Positions 20,095 through 30,513 of a stretch of DNA of 64,000 nucleotides are shown piece by piece. The first letter of the stretch is position 1; every line of letters begins with the position of its first letter. The translations under genes and the position numbers were made by a program. The stretch comes from Dokdonella_A sp963758365 (GTDB lineage: Bacteria; Pseudomonadota; Gammaproteobacteria; Xanthomonadales; Rhodanobacteraceae), in the NCBI GenBank assembly GCA_963758365.1, contig CAVWVB010000001.1, forward strand, positions 3,391,905 to 3,455,904, written 5' to 3'. The notes under the pieces are model-generated. The model made no database searches. It saw nothing but the letters and a program-made list of their open reading frames with translations, and was not told the origin of the DNA.

Positions 20095-20598
20095 ATGATC
20101 GATCCCTCGGGGATACTCGGCACCATGGCCCAGGTGGCGGTGACCCTGGCGGGATTCGCCGGGGTTGTCGTCGTGTTCGGACCGCGACCCGTGCACGAAT
20201 GGTCGACCGTCGACAAATTTCGCCTACGGCTGATGCTGGCGACGTCCACCCAGGCGCTCGCGTACTCCACGTTCGGGCTGCTGCTGCTCTCCACCGAGAT
20301 GGCGCCGGTTACGGCCTGGCGATGGTCGAGCGTGCTGATCGTCGCGTTGCTGCTGCCGGCGACGTTCTCGGTGCTGTACCGGTACCGTTCCTTCAGCGCG
20401 GCCGAGCTCGCACGAGCGCGCGCGAGCTCATCACTCTTCTATCTGGTGAACGGCATCGGCATCGCAACGGTCGCGTTTCAGCTCGTGAACATCTTCCTCC
20501 TCAAGGCGATGTGGCCCGTGCTGTTGGTGATCGTCATATCGATTCTTTTCTCGCTGCTACAGTTCGTCCGCTTGATCATCCACCCGCACCGCGAATGA
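20095..20598 (+). CDS. Hypothetical four-helix inner-membrane protein
   Basis: A 167-residue protein starting MIDPSGILGTMAQVAVTLAGF. It has four hydrophobic segments at about residues 7-25, 45-65, 75-93 and 110-150, the last possibly double. I do not recognise a named family, although small proteins with the starting GxxGTMAQVAVTLAGFAGVVV pattern are common in proteobacteria. The start at 20095 is chosen because the frame upstream, open from 19759, overlaps the hydrolase gene and has no conserved look. Confidence 0.65.
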   Translation: MIDPSGILGTMAQVAVTLAGFAGVVVVFGPRPVHEWSTVDKFRLRLMLATSTQALAYSTFGLLLLSTEMAPVTAWRWSSVLIVALLLPATFSVLYRYRSFSAAELARARASSSLFYLVNGIGIATVAFQLVNIFLLKAMWPVLLVIVISILFSLLQFVRLIIHPHRE

Positions 20599-20758
20599 AG
20601 CGCGGCCGGCGACGCGCAGGCGCTGCGGCGGCTCTGCCGGGCAAGCCCGCCCCGCCTCGCGGGCCGCCGCGAACGACCTCGATGAATACTCCTTTGGCGA
20701 CGTTTGTACGCGCTCGCATGGAAGCCGACAATGCGACACCTTCGCCGCGCCGACCGCC

Positions 20759-22393
20759 GTGACTGCCGCCGATCCATCCGCCACTTCTGCTGCCGGAGCG
20801 CCGCACGGGCGCGAGCGTGGCATGCATGCCGATGCGGTGCCGCTGTTTCGCCGGGCGCAACAGGCGTTGTTGGGCGGTGACCATCGGGCGGCGGCAAATC
20901 TGCTCGATGAAGCGCTGCGGCGGTCCCCCGAGCACCCCGAAGTGCAACGCCTGCGCGCGATCGCGATGCAGGTACAGGGGCAGATCGACAACGCAATCGC
21001 GTTGCTGCGCGACGCCGCGAGGGCGTGGCCCGAGGATGGCCTGATCGCCTCCAACCTCGGCGCCGCGCATGCGCAGGGCGGCGACCTTGCGGCGGCGCTG
21101 CCAGCGTTCGAACGCGCGGTGGCGCTGGACCCGAGCCTGCTCGATGCGTGGCTCAACCTCGCGCGCGCGCGCGACCTGCGCAGCGATGCGGCGGGCGCTT
21201 ACACCGCGTACAGCGCGGTGTTGAAACTGGATTCCGCGCGCGCGCCGGTACGCATCCTGCGTGCGAAGACGCTGGAGACGCTCGGTCGCCTCGACGAGGC
21301 CGAGTCGGACCTGCGCAGCGCACTGCGCGACCTTGGCGATCCCGCGCGACCGCAGGGACCGCGCGAGCACGCGAATGCGGCCTCGGCATGGATCGCGCTG
21401 TTCAACCTCAAGGCACTGCGCACCGACGGTATCGACGGCGCGGCGCTCGCGCGGTTGCGTGCGAACCCGGCGATCACGCCGGCGCAACGCATCGGTCTCG
21501 GCTTCGCGCAGGCCAGCCTGCTCGAGTCCGAGGGACGTTATGCCGAAGCGTTTGCGCTGTTCGAGGAGACCAATGCTGCGCGCCGGCGCAGCGTGGACTG
21601 GGATGCGGCCGCGGCGAGTGCGCTGGTCGATGCGATCGGCGCGGCGTTCGCGCAGGCGCCGCCCGCGCAATCGGGAGGTCCGCCCGACGTCGTGTTCCTG
21701 GTCGGCATGCCACGCTCCGGGTCGACGCTCGCCGAACAGATCCTCGCCGCACATCCGCGGGTGAGCGGCGGCGGCGAGACGAATGCGGTCGCCCGGGTGC
21801 TGGAGCAGGAATCCAGGCGCCGCGGCCAGCGCTTTCCAGCCTGGGCCGTCGAGGCAAGCGCGCAGGACTGGGCGCGGCTCGGCGCGGATTACCGCGCGTG
21901 CATCGCGCCGCTGCGCGGAGCCGGTGCGCTGTTCACCGACAAGACCCTGCCGAACTGGCAGGTACTCGGCGCAATCGCGCGCATGCTGCCGACTGCGCGC
22001 TTCGTGCATTGCCTTCGCAACCCGCTGGAGACCTGCTGGAGCTGCTACAAGCATCATTTCGGCACGGCACAGTACTTCACCTACGATCTGGGCGAACTCG
22101 CCGCGTTTTATCGCGACTGCACGCGGGCGATGCATGCGTGGGCCGCGCAGATGCCCGAGCGCATCCACGCGCAGGTCTACGAAGACCTTGTCGCGCAACC
22201 GGACGCCTCGGTGCGCGCGTTGCTCGCCCACTGCGGCCTCGACTTCGATGCGGCCTGCTTGCGTTTCCACGAGGTGCGCCGCGAGGTGCGCACGACGAGT
22301 GCCGCGCAGGTGCGCCGCCCGTTGCGCGCCGACACCGCGGTCGCCGCGCGCTACGGCAACCTGCTCGATCCGTTGCGACGCGCGCTGGCCTGA
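20759..22393 (+). CDS. TPR-repeat sulfotransferase
   Basis: A 544-residue protein. Residues about 25-270 are tetratricopeptide repeats (for example HRAAANLLDEALRRSPEHPE). Residues about 300-540 form a sulfotransferase domain with the PAPS 5'-phosphosulfate loop VGMPRSGSTL and the LRNPLETCWSCY segment. Such fusions are frequent in xanthomonads and cyanobacteria. The acceptor, protein or glycan, is unknown. The frame begins with GTG at 20759, and an alternative ATG is at 20822. The gene is convergent with the efflux operon. Confidence 0.85.
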   Translation: MTAADPSATSAAGAPHGRERGMHADAVPLFRRAQQALLGGDHRAAANLLDEALRRSPEHPEVQRLRAIAMQVQGQIDNAIALLRDAARAWPEDGLIASNLGAAHAQGGDLAAALPAFERAVALDPSLLDAWLNLARARDLRSDAAGAYTAYSAVLKLDSARAPVRILRAKTLETLGRLDEAESDLRSALRDLGDPARPQGPREHANAASAWIALFNLKALRTDGIDGAALARLRANPAITPAQRIGLGFAQASLLESEGRYAEAFALFEETNAARRRSVDWDAAAASALVDAIGAAFAQAPPAQSGGPPDVVFLVGMPRSGSTLAEQILAAHPRVSGGGETNAVARVLEQESRRRGQRFPAWAVEASAQDWARLGADYRACIAPLRGAGALFTDKTLPNWQVLGAIARMLPTARFVHCLRNPLETCWSCYKHHFGTAQYFTYDLGELAAFYRDCTRAMHAWAAQMPERIHAQVYEDLVAQPDASVRALLAHCGLDFDAACLRFHEVRREVRTTSAAQVRRPLRADTAVAARYGNLLDPLRRALA

Positions 22394-22479
22394 CCGGCGG
22401 AACGTCCGAGGCCAGCGCAGTCGAACCCGCATGCTGCGCCGACCGGCACGGGCAGCGCGCCGCCGCGCCGTCCGTGCAA

Positions 22480-25400
22480 CTACGCGCGCGCGACCGCGAG
22501 CCGGCGTTGCGCGCGGCGCTCGCGCCGGCGCACCCCCGCGCGCGCGAACAGCAGGTAGATCGCGGGCGTCGAGAGCAGGGTCAGGCCTTGCGAGAACACG
22601 AGACCGCCGATCAGTGCGATGCCGAGCGGCCGGCGCAGCTCGGCGCCCGCGCCGAGGCCGATCGCGAGCGGCAGCGCGGCGAGGATCGCGACCATCGTGG
22701 TCATCATGATCGGGCGGAAGCGCGCTATGCAGGCCTCGCGGATCGCCTCGAGCGGGGTCAGTCCGTTGCGTTGCGCGACCAGCGCGAAGTCGACCATCAT
22801 GATCGCGTTCTTCTTGACCAGTCCGATCAGCAGCACGAGCGCCATGTCGGCGACGATTGAAAGTTCGGTGTCGGTGAGCACGAGCGCGAGCAGTGCGCCG
22901 ACACCGGCCGAGGGCAGCGTCGACAGGATCGTGACCGGGTGGATCAGGCTCTCGTAGAGCATGCCGAGCACGATGTAGACCGCGACGATCGCGCCGAGCA
23001 GCAGCCACGGCATCGACGATGCACTCTGCTGGAAGCGCCGGAATCCGCCGCCCAGACCCATGCGGATGTCGCCGGGCAGGCGCATGTTCGCGATTGTCTT
23101 CTGTATCTGTTCCGTCGCCTCGCTCATGCTCGCGCCCGGCGCGAGGTTGAAACTGAGATCCATCGTCGTGAACTGGTCCTCGTGCTGGATCTGCACCGGC
23201 GCGAGGCCGGCCTTCTGTTGGGTGACCGCGGTGATCGGCACCATCGTGCCGCTGTTCGTGCGCACGTAGATGCGGTTCAGAGCCTCGGGACTCTGGGTCT
23301 GCGCGGGCAGCGCGTTGACCACGACCTGGTACTCGTTGATATCGGAGTAGATGGTCGAGATCTGGCGCTGGCCGAACGCGTTGTAGAGCGCATCGTCGAT
23401 TGCGGCGACACTGATGCCGAGCCGGCTCGCCGCATCGCGGTTGATCACGATGTTCTGGCGCAGGCCGGCCTCGTCGACGTCGCTGCCGACGTCGCGCAGG
23501 ATCGGGTTCTTCTTGAGCTCCGCCTCGAGTCGCGGCAGCCACTCCTGCAGTTGCGCGGGATCGTTGCCCTTGAGCGAGACCTGGTATTCGGCGCCCTGGC
23601 TGGTGCCGCCGCCACCGCCGGTGGGCAGGTCCTGGTGCGCGCGCAGGCGCAGGCTTACGTCGGGAAAGTTTGCGGCCTTGGCCGAGAGTCGCGCGAGCAC
23701 GTTCTGGGTCGACGCGTCGCGTCCCTGCGCGAGCGTCTTCAGCTGGATGCTGAATGCGCCGCTGGTGCCGTGCCGTCCGCTGCCTAGGCTCGCGCCGACG
23801 AACTCGACCGCAGGATCGGCGAGCAGCATCTGGGTCAGTCGCTGCTGGCGTTCCTGCATGTCTGCGAACGACAGCGCCGAGCCCGCGGTCGCTCGGCCCC
23901 AGATCAGGCCGCTGTCCTGCGGCGGAAACAGCCCGGCCTTGATCGTCGTGAACAGGAACACGGTCGCGACGATCAGCACGAGCGGCGTCAGCGCAAGCAG
24001 CCACGGGCGCCGCAGCGACCAGTCGAGCGAGCGCCGGTAGGTGGCGAGCATGCCCGCGTGGAAACGGTCGAGCCCGCGCCCGAACCACGACGGCCGCGCC
24101 GCGCCGAACGGCTTCAGGAACTGTGCGCACAGCGCCGGCGTCAGGGTCAGCGAGACGACCGCGGACACCACGATCGCCGCGATCAGGGTCACCGTGAACT
24201 CGCGGAAGAACAAGCCGATGATGCCCGGCGCGAACAGCAGCGGAATGAACACGACGATCAGCGACGCGGTAATCGAGACGATCGTGAAGCCGATCTCGCG
24301 TGCGCCCGCGAGTGCGGCCTGCAGGCGCGGCTGCCCCGCGTCGATGTGGCGGATGATGTTTTCGATGACCACGATCGCGTCGTCGACGACGAAGCCGATC
24401 GCGATCACGAGCGCGAGCAGGGACAGGTTGTCGAGCGTGTAACCGAACACGTACATCGCGGCGAACGCGCCGGCCAGCGACAGCGGCACCGCGAGCGCGG
24501 CGATCAGGGTCGGCGCGAGACGGCGCAGGAACAGCGCCATCGTCAGAATCACCATCGCGAGGCTGATCATCAGCGTGATCTGGACTTCGTTTACCGAGTC
24601 GCGCACGGTCGGCGTGCCGTCGAAGAACGGAGTCAGTTTCGTCGATGGCGGCAGCAGGGCCTCGAGGCGCGCGAGTTCGCCCTTGACCGCGTCGACCGTC
24701 GCGATCACGTTCGCCTCGGGACGCTTGTAGACGTCGATCTCGATCGAGCGCTTGCCGTTGAACCAGGCCGCCTGGAAGCTGTCCTGCGCGCCCTGGTAGA
24801 CGTGGGCAACGTCGCGCAGGTAGATCGGTGTGCCGTTGCGGACCGCGATCACGAGGTTCGCGAAGTCATCCGCATCGTGCAGCTGGTCGTTCGCGGTGAT
24901 TGCGAGCAGGGTCTTGCCATCGCTGAGGAAACCCTGCGGCGAGGTCACGTTGGCCGCGGTCAGCGCGTTGCGCAGGTCGTTGGAGGTCAGGCCCATCGAA
25001 TTGAGTGCGTACAGGTTGACGTCCACGCGCACGGCCGGCTGCGCGCTGCCCGCGACATCGACCGTGGCGACGCCGGGCAGCTGGCTCAGGCGCGGCTTGA
25101 GCAGGGTATCGGCGCTGTCGAACAACGCCGACAGCGGCTGCGAGTCCGAGGTCAGCGCAAGCTGGATCACCGGATCGTCGTTCGGGTTCGCCTTCTGGTA
25201 GGTCGGCAGCGAAGTCAGCCCCGCGGGCAGGTCCGGCGCGGCCGCGTTGATCGCGGCCTCGACCTCGCGCGCGGCCGAATCGAGATTGACGCCGCCCGAA
25301 AAGATCATGAACACGAACGTGTTGCCCTCGGAGCTCGACGAACGCAGCGTGTCGATGCCCGGTACCTGGCCGAGGTGTCGCTCGAGCGGCGCGGCAACCG

Positions 25401-25584
25401 TCGACGCCATCGTGCTCGCGTCCGCGCCGGGCTGGCTTGCGGTGACGAAGATCGCCGGGAAGTTGATCTGCGGCAGCGCGCTGATGCCGAGCAGGAAATA
25501 ACAGATCGTGCCGACCACGAGCAGGCCTGCGGCGAGCAGCGAAGTGCCGATCGGGCGGCGGATGAACGGCGCGGAGATATTCAT
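22480..25584 (-). CDS. mdtC: RND efflux transporter subunit, MdtC/MuxC-like
   Basis: A 1034-residue inner-membrane RND pump. It starts MNISAPFIRRPIGTSLL with a typical first helix, and has the two large periplasmic loops and 12 helices expected. The proton-relay aspartate pair is present in GFVVDDAIVVIENI. The length and the FIRRPI...ALPQINFP start are those of the MdtC member of heteromultimeric MdtABC/MuxABC pumps, which export drugs, bile salts or metals. It is the last gene of a three-gene minus-strand operon. No outer-membrane channel gene is linked, so a TolC encoded elsewhere is needed. Confidence 0.9.
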   Translation of the reverse strand: MNISAPFIRRPIGTSLLAAGLLVVGTICYFLLGISALPQINFPAIFVTASQPGADASTMASTVAAPLERHLGQVPGIDTLRSSSSEGNTFVFMIFSGGVNLDSAAREVEAAINAAAPDLPAGLTSLPTYQKANPNDDPVIQLALTSDSQPLSALFDSADTLLKPRLSQLPGVATVDVAGSAQPAVRVDVNLYALNSMGLTSNDLRNALTAANVTSPQGFLSDGKTLLAITANDQLHDADDFANLVIAVRNGTPIYLRDVAHVYQGAQDSFQAAWFNGKRSIEIDVYKRPEANVIATVDAVKGELARLEALLPPSTKLTPFFDGTPTVRDSVNEVQITLMISLAMVILTMALFLRRLAPTLIAALAVPLSLAGAFAAMYVFGYTLDNLSLLALVIAIGFVVDDAIVVIENIIRHIDAGQPRLQAALAGAREIGFTIVSITASLIVVFIPLLFAPGIIGLFFREFTVTLIAAIVVSAVVSLTLTPALCAQFLKPFGAARPSWFGRGLDRFHAGMLATYRRSLDWSLRRPWLLALTPLVLIVATVFLFTTIKAGLFPPQDSGLIWGRATAGSALSFADMQERQQRLTQMLLADPAVEFVGASLGSGRHGTSGAFSIQLKTLAQGRDASTQNVLARLSAKAANFPDVSLRLRAHQDLPTGGGGGTSQGAEYQVSLKGNDPAQLQEWLPRLEAELKKNPILRDVGSDVDEAGLRQNIVINRDAASRLGISVAAIDDALYNAFGQRQISTIYSDINEYQVVVNALPAQTQSPEALNRIYVRTNSGTMVPITAVTQQKAGLAPVQIQHEDQFTTMDLSFNLAPGASMSEATEQIQKTIANMRLPGDIRMGLGGGFRRFQQSASSMPWLLLGAIVAVYIVLGMLYESLIHPVTILSTLPSAGVGALLALVLTDTELSIVADMALVLLIGLVKKNAIMMVDFALVAQRNGLTPLEAIREACIARFRPIMMTTMVAILAALPLAIGLGAGAELRRPLGIALIGGLVFSQGLTLLSTPAIYLLFARAGVRRRERRAQRRLAVARA

Positions 25585-25822
25585 GCGCGTTCCTGCCGCT
25601 CCCGTTCAAGGCGGACCCGGGCGCCGTCGAAGCGGGCGGGGATCGGAAGGGAACGGGAGGGGCCGGGAGGCGGTGCGCAGGAACGAACCGATCCGCATCC
25701 ACGCGCCTTGCGGCTGCCCGGTACCTCCGGCGGACGTTCATTGGCGCGCGCATGCGTGCTCCGCGCGCGCACGGTCCGTGCCCGTGAACGGGAGAGCCTT
25801 GCAGAGCGGGCCGTCGCCTGGA

Positions 25823-28800
25823 TCACCGCGCACTCCCGAGCGGCACGGATGTCGGTTCCGGTGGCACGCGCCACGCGCGCGCCCAGTCGGAGAAGCGCTC
25901 CATGTACAGGTAGATCACCGGCGTCGTGTACAGCGTGACCAGCTGCGACAGCAGCAAACCGCCGACGATCGCGACGCCGAGCGGGCGTCGCAGTTCCGAA
26001 CCGATGCCGCTGCCGAGCGCGAGCGGCAGTGCGCCAAACAGCGCCGCGAACGTGGTCATCATGATCGGCCGGAAGCGCAGCAGGCAGGCGCGGCGGATCG
26101 CGTCGTGCGCGTTCATGCCCTTGCGCTGCGCCTCGATCGCGAAATCGATCATCATGATCGCGTTCTTCTTGACGATGCCGATCAGCAGCACGATGCCGAC
26201 GATGCCGTCGACCGACAGGCTCATGCCGAACAGCATCAGCGCGAGCAGCGCGCCGACCCCGGCCGGCGGCAGGGTCGAAATGATCGTGAACGGGTGGATG
26301 TAGCTCTCGTAGAGCACGCCGAGAACGATGTAGATGACCACGATCGCGGCGAGCAGCAACAGCACCTCGTCGCCGACCGAGGCCGAGAACTCGGCGGCCT
26401 TGCCGACGAACTCGCCGCGCACCTGCGGCGGCAGGTTCATCTGCGCCTCGACCGTGCGGATCGCGTCGACCGCCTCGGACAGCGAATAGCCGGGCGCCAG
26501 ATTGAACGCGATCGTGACTGCGGGCAGCTGGTTCTGGTGGCTGACCACGAGCGGCGCGTTGGTGACCTTCGCAGTCGCGAGCGTGGACAGCGGCAACGTG
26601 CTGCCGCCGCCGAGCAGGATACCGGTGTTGCCGAGACCGACGCCGGTCGCGGTCGATGAGTTCGACGACTTGACCTGGCCGTAACTCGTCGCATTGCTGC
26701 CGGTCAGCGCGCCGCTGCCGTTGCTGCGCACGTTGAGCTTGTCGAGCAGGCCGGTGCTGTCGCGGAACTCGGGAGCGACCTCGAGCACGACGCGATACTG
26801 GTTGAGCTGGGTGAAGATGGTCGAGATCTGACGCTGCCCGAACGCATCGTAGAGCGTGTCGTCGATGGTCTGGATCGGCACGCCGAGACGGCTTGCCTTG
26901 TCGCGGTCGATGGTCAACTGCAGCGCGTTGCCCTTGTCGGCGAGATTGTTGTCGACATCGGCAAGTTCGGGCCGCGCGCGCAGCGCCTCGGTCATGCGCT
27001 CGGCGTAGCCGGACAGCTCCGCGGCGTTCACGTCGGACAGCGCGTACTGGTACTCGGTCGCGGCAACCCGCGTGTCGAGGGTGATGTCCTGCACCGGCTT
27101 GAGGTACAGCGCGACCCCCGGAATCCCGGCGGCCGCCTTCTGCAGGCGCGGCAGCACGCGGTCGAGCCCGTCGCGCGCGGCGCGGTCCTTGAGCACGATG
27201 CTGAGCTGACCCTGGTTCAGGGTCGGATTGATCGTGCCCGCGCCGACGAATGCGGCGACACCGGCTACCGCGGGATCCTTGCCGAGCATCGCGGCGACCG
27301 TGCGCGTGCGTTCCTCCATCGCCGGGAACGCGATGTTGTCGTCGGCCTGGACCACGCCGGTGACGAGACCGGTGTCCTGTTCGGGCAGCAGGCCCTTCGG
27401 GATCGCGATGTAGAGCACGATCGTGACCACGACCGACACCGACGCGACGAGCATGGTCAGGCGCCGGTGCGCGAACACCCAGTCGAGGCTGCGCGCGTAT
27501 GCATCCACGGTGCGTGACCACAAGGTGCGCTTGCCGCTCGCGGCATGGCGTTCGTGCGCATCGCCGCCCTCCGGCAATTGATCCGGTCGAAGCAGATAGG
27601 CGCACATCATCGGCGTCAGGGTCAGCGACACCAGCATCGAGATCGTGACCGCGATCGTCAGCACCCACGCGAACTCGTGGAACAGGCGCCCGGTGACGCC
27701 CGGCATCAGCAGCAGCGGCAGGAACACCGCGACCAGGGACACCGTCAGCGACAGCACCGTGAAGCCGATCTCGCGTGCGCCGATCTCGGCGGCTTCGGGT
27801 CCGTCCTTGCCCTGCTCGATGTAACGCACGATGTTCTCGATCATCACGATCGCGTCGTCGACGACGAAACCGGTGGCGACGGTCAGCGCCATCAGCGACA
27901 GGTTGTCCAGCGACATGCCCGCGAACGCCATCACCCCGAACGTGCCGAGCAGCGACAGCGGCACCGCGACAGACGGAATGATCGTCGCCCACAGGCGACG
28001 CAGGAACACGAAAATCACCGCGACCACGAGGAACACGGTCAGGATCAGCGTGAACTGCACGTCATGCACCGAAGCGCGGATCGTGATCGTGCGGTCGGAG
28101 AACACCCCGAGCCGGACGTCGGCCGGCAGCACGCTGCGCAGTTCGGGCAAGGTTGCGCGCACGCGCGCGACCGTGTCGACGATGTTCGCGCCGGGCTGGC
28201 GGCGGATGTCGAGCAGCACTGCGGGCTTGCCGTTCGCCCAGGCAGCGAGCTGGTCGTTCTCCACGCCGTCGACGACGCGCGCGACGTCGCCGAGCCGCAC
28301 CGGCGCATTGTTGCTGTAGCTGATGATCGTGTTGCGGTACTCGAGCGCGTCGGAAAGCTGGTCGTTGGTGCCGATCGAGTAGGTCTGCACGGTGCCGTTG
28401 AGCGAACCCTTGGCCGCATTCACGTTGGCCTGGGTCAGCGCGCTGCGCACGTCCTCGAGGGTCAGGCCGAGGTTGCCGAGCTGGGCCGGATTGACCTGCA
28501 CGCGCACCGCAGGCCGCACGTTGCCCGCGATCGAGACCAGGCCCACGCCACTGACCTGCGAGAGCTTCTGGGCGAGGATCGAGTCGGCGTAGTCGTTGAT
28601 CTCGCGCAGCGGCAGCGTGTCCGATGTCATCACCAGGGTGATGATCGGTGCGTCGGCCGGATTCACGCGGTTGTAAACCGGCGGGTAGGGCAGGCTGCCG
28701 GGCAGGCGCGCCGCGCGCAGCGCCGCCTGCACGTCCTGCGCGGCGACGTCGATGTCGCGGTCCATCGCGAACTGCAGGATGATCGTCGACAGACCCGCGG

Positions 28801-29053
28801 AACTGTCCGAACTCATCATCGTGATGCCGGAGATCTGGCCGAGCTGGCGTTCCAGCGGCGTCGTCACCAGCGTTGCGACCGTGGTCGCGCTCGCGCCCGG
28901 ATACTGCGTAGTCACGACCAGGCTCGGCGCATCGATCTCGGGCAGCGCCGACACCGGCAACTCGCGGTAACCGAGCACGCCGAGCAGCAGTACCGCGACC
29001 ATCAGCAGCGAGGTCGCGATCGGGCGGCGAATGAAGATCGAGGAGAAGCCCAT
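25823..29053 (-). CDS. mdtB: RND efflux transporter subunit, MdtB/MuxB-like
   Basis: A 1076-residue RND pump starting MGFSSIFIRRPIATSLL with the ALPEIDAPSLVVTTQYPGAS signature. The proton-relay aspartates lie in GFVVDDAIVMIENI. It would pair with the MdtC-like subunit as a B2C-type trimer fed by the adaptor at 29190-30401. The 238-bp gap before mdtC is long for an operon. It contains partly complementary GTTCCTGC/GCAGGAAC and TCCCGTTC/GAACGGGA blocks that could fold in the mRNA. Confidence 0.9.
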   Translation of the reverse strand: MGFSSIFIRRPIATSLLMVAVLLLGVLGYRELPVSALPEIDAPSLVVTTQYPGASATTVATLVTTPLERQLGQISGITMMSSDSSAGLSTIILQFAMDRDIDVAAQDVQAALRAARLPGSLPYPPVYNRVNPADAPIITLVMTSDTLPLREINDYADSILAQKLSQVSGVGLVSIAGNVRPAVRVQVNPAQLGNLGLTLEDVRSALTQANVNAAKGSLNGTVQTYSIGTNDQLSDALEYRNTIISYSNNAPVRLGDVARVVDGVENDQLAAWANGKPAVLLDIRRQPGANIVDTVARVRATLPELRSVLPADVRLGVFSDRTITIRASVHDVQFTLILTVFLVVAVIFVFLRRLWATIIPSVAVPLSLLGTFGVMAFAGMSLDNLSLMALTVATGFVVDDAIVMIENIVRYIEQGKDGPEAAEIGAREIGFTVLSLTVSLVAVFLPLLLMPGVTGRLFHEFAWVLTIAVTISMLVSLTLTPMMCAYLLRPDQLPEGGDAHERHAASGKRTLWSRTVDAYARSLDWVFAHRRLTMLVASVSVVVTIVLYIAIPKGLLPEQDTGLVTGVVQADDNIAFPAMEERTRTVAAMLGKDPAVAGVAAFVGAGTINPTLNQGQLSIVLKDRAARDGLDRVLPRLQKAAAGIPGVALYLKPVQDITLDTRVAATEYQYALSDVNAAELSGYAERMTEALRARPELADVDNNLADKGNALQLTIDRDKASRLGVPIQTIDDTLYDAFGQRQISTIFTQLNQYRVVLEVAPEFRDSTGLLDKLNVRSNGSGALTGSNATSYGQVKSSNSSTATGVGLGNTGILLGGGSTLPLSTLATAKVTNAPLVVSHQNQLPAVTIAFNLAPGYSLSEAVDAIRTVEAQMNLPPQVRGEFVGKAAEFSASVGDEVLLLLAAIVVIYIVLGVLYESYIHPFTIISTLPPAGVGALLALMLFGMSLSVDGIVGIVLLIGIVKKNAIMMIDFAIEAQRKGMNAHDAIRRACLLRFRPIMMTTFAALFGALPLALGSGIGSELRRPLGVAIVGGLLLSQLVTLYTTPVIYLYMERFSDWARAWRVPPEPTSVPLGSAR

Positions 29054-29189
29054 GAACTACCTATCGTTTGCGATGCCGGCGCGGCGCGCCGGAGCCGCTT
29101 GCGCGAAGAGCCGGGTTCGGCCCGGATGTGCCGGATCACGTCCGCGCCGGACCCTCATCGGCACCGTCTCCCGGCGCGAGAGAGCCTGA

Positions 29190-30401
29190 TCAATGCCGAC
29201 CGCCGCCACCGCGCTTGGACTGCGCGGCCGCCTTCTTGATCTCCTCGGCCGTCGGCGCCTTGGGCACCTCGCCCGGCGCAAGCGGCGTCACCTTCGCGCC
29301 GGGCTTGAGCCGGAACTGGCCCTCGGTGACCACCTTGTCGCCGGCCTGCAGGCCGCTGCCGATCAGCAGGTGCGTCGCATCGGCCTCACCCGCGCTCTGC
29401 ACGGCCTGCATCTTCACGGTGTCGTCGGGTTGCAGCTGGTACACGAAATCGCCATCCGGACCGCGCTGCACGGCTTCGGTCGGCACCACGAGACCTCCCT
29501 TGACGATATTCAACTGCATGCGCACGTTGACGAACTGACCGGGCCAGAGCGCGCCGTTCGCATTCGGGAACTCCGACTTGAGCTTGAACGTCCCGGTCGT
29601 CACGTCGATCTGGTTGTCGATCACCTTGAGTACGCCGTCGCCGCTGAGCACGTGGCTGTCGCTGCGATCGAGCGCGGCAACCGGCAACGGCGCCTCGCCC
29701 TGAGCGCTGCGCACGCGTTCGAGATCCTGAGCGGGCAGGGTGAAGATCACGTTGATCGGATGGATCTGGGTCAGCACGACGATGCCGGTCGCGGCATTGG
29801 CCTGCACGAGGTTGCCGACATCGACCTGGCGAATACCCGCGATGCCGCTGATCGGTGCGACGATCCGGGTGTATCCGAGCTGCGTGCGCGCGCTCGAGAT
29901 CGCCGCGTCGTCGGCCGCGACCAGGGCCTCCTGCTGACGCACGGTCTGACGCTGGTTCTCGAGGTCCTGCGCGGCGACGAAGTGCCTGACGATCAGGTCC
30001 TCGTAGCGCTTGAGCGTGCTCTGCGATGCCGACAACTGTGCGGCGTCCTGGTTCTTCTTCGCGACCGCCTGATCGAGTGCGGCCTGGTACGTGCGCGGGT
30101 CGATCTCCGCGATCAGCGCGCCTTTCCCGATTTCCTGCCCCTCGTCGAAATGCAGCGCGTTGAGCTGGCCGCTGACCTGTGCGTTCACGGTCACGGTGTT
30201 GAGCGCCTGCACGGTACCGAGCGCGTTGACGTAAACCGGAACGTCCCGCGTCGTGGCCGCGACCACGGTCACCGGCACCGGTCCGGCGTCGTTGCCGGCA
30301 CGATCGCCGGCAGCAGGAGCGCCGCGATGCAGCCAGCGCCAGGCGAGCACGCCGATGATCAGCGCGGCGATGATCGCGAACAGCAGTTTCCAGCGGGACA
30401 T
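29190..30401 (-). CDS. mdtA: RND periplasmic adaptor, MdtA-like
   Basis: A 403-residue membrane-fusion protein. One N-terminal anchor helix (about residues 6-26) is followed by a barrel-sandwich/lipoyl domain split by an α-hairpin (VAKKNQDAAQLSASQSTLKR, then DLENQRQTVRQQEALVAAD), and by YTRIVAPISGIAGIRQVDVGNLV. The C-terminus is Gly- and Lys-rich. It joins the RND pump to an outer-membrane channel. It is the first gene of the mdtABC-type operon, with a 136-bp gap to mdtB. Regulation may act at a palindrome at 30488-30513. Confidence 0.92.
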   Translation of the reverse strand: MSRWKLLFAIIAALIIGVLAWRWLHRGAPAAGDRAGNDAGPVPVTVVAATTRDVPVYVNALGTVQALNTVTVNAQVSGQLNALHFDEGQEIGKGALIAEIDPRTYQAALDQAVAKKNQDAAQLSASQSTLKRYEDLIVRHFVAAQDLENQRQTVRQQEALVAADDAAISSARTQLGYTRIVAPISGIAGIRQVDVGNLVQANAATGIVVLTQIHPINVIFTLPAQDLERVRSAQGEAPLPVAALDRSDSHVLSGDGVLKVIDNQIDVTTGTFKLKSEFPNANGALWPGQFVNVRMQLNIVKGGLVVPTEAVQRGPDGDFVYQLQPDDTVKMQAVQSAGEADATHLLIGSGLQAGDKVVTEGQFRLKPGAKVTPLAPGEVPKAPTAEEIKKAAAQSKRGGGGRH

Positions 30402-30487
30402 GGCGATCCTTTGCGGTGCGTACGGGCGCGATGGTCATGGACCGTGGCGGGAAGGCTAGCAGCAGACCATGCAATGCGGCGTTTCCA

Positions 30488-30513
30488 TGCCGTAAACGCG
30501 ACTTTACATGGCA
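30488..30513. promoter_or_regulatory. Imperfect palindrome in the mdtA/msrA divergent promoter
   Basis: TGCCGTAAA and TTTACATGGCA face each other across 6 bases. It is one of the few AT-containing stretches in the 295-bp spacer between the divergent efflux operon (start 30401) and msrA (start 30697). It looks like a repressor site but no regulator gene is adjacent. The rest of this spacer shows no gene. Confidence 0.3.

Noticed and set aside
20576..24130. A 1184-codon open frame on the minus strand
   Set aside because: It overlaps mdtC in another frame and the sulfotransferase antisense. The composition is that of a frame shadow.
25585..25822. Hairpin-forming blocks between mdtB and mdtC as a terminator or attenuator
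   Set aside because: The complementary blocks are interrupted and no U-tract follows. It is noted under mdtB only.
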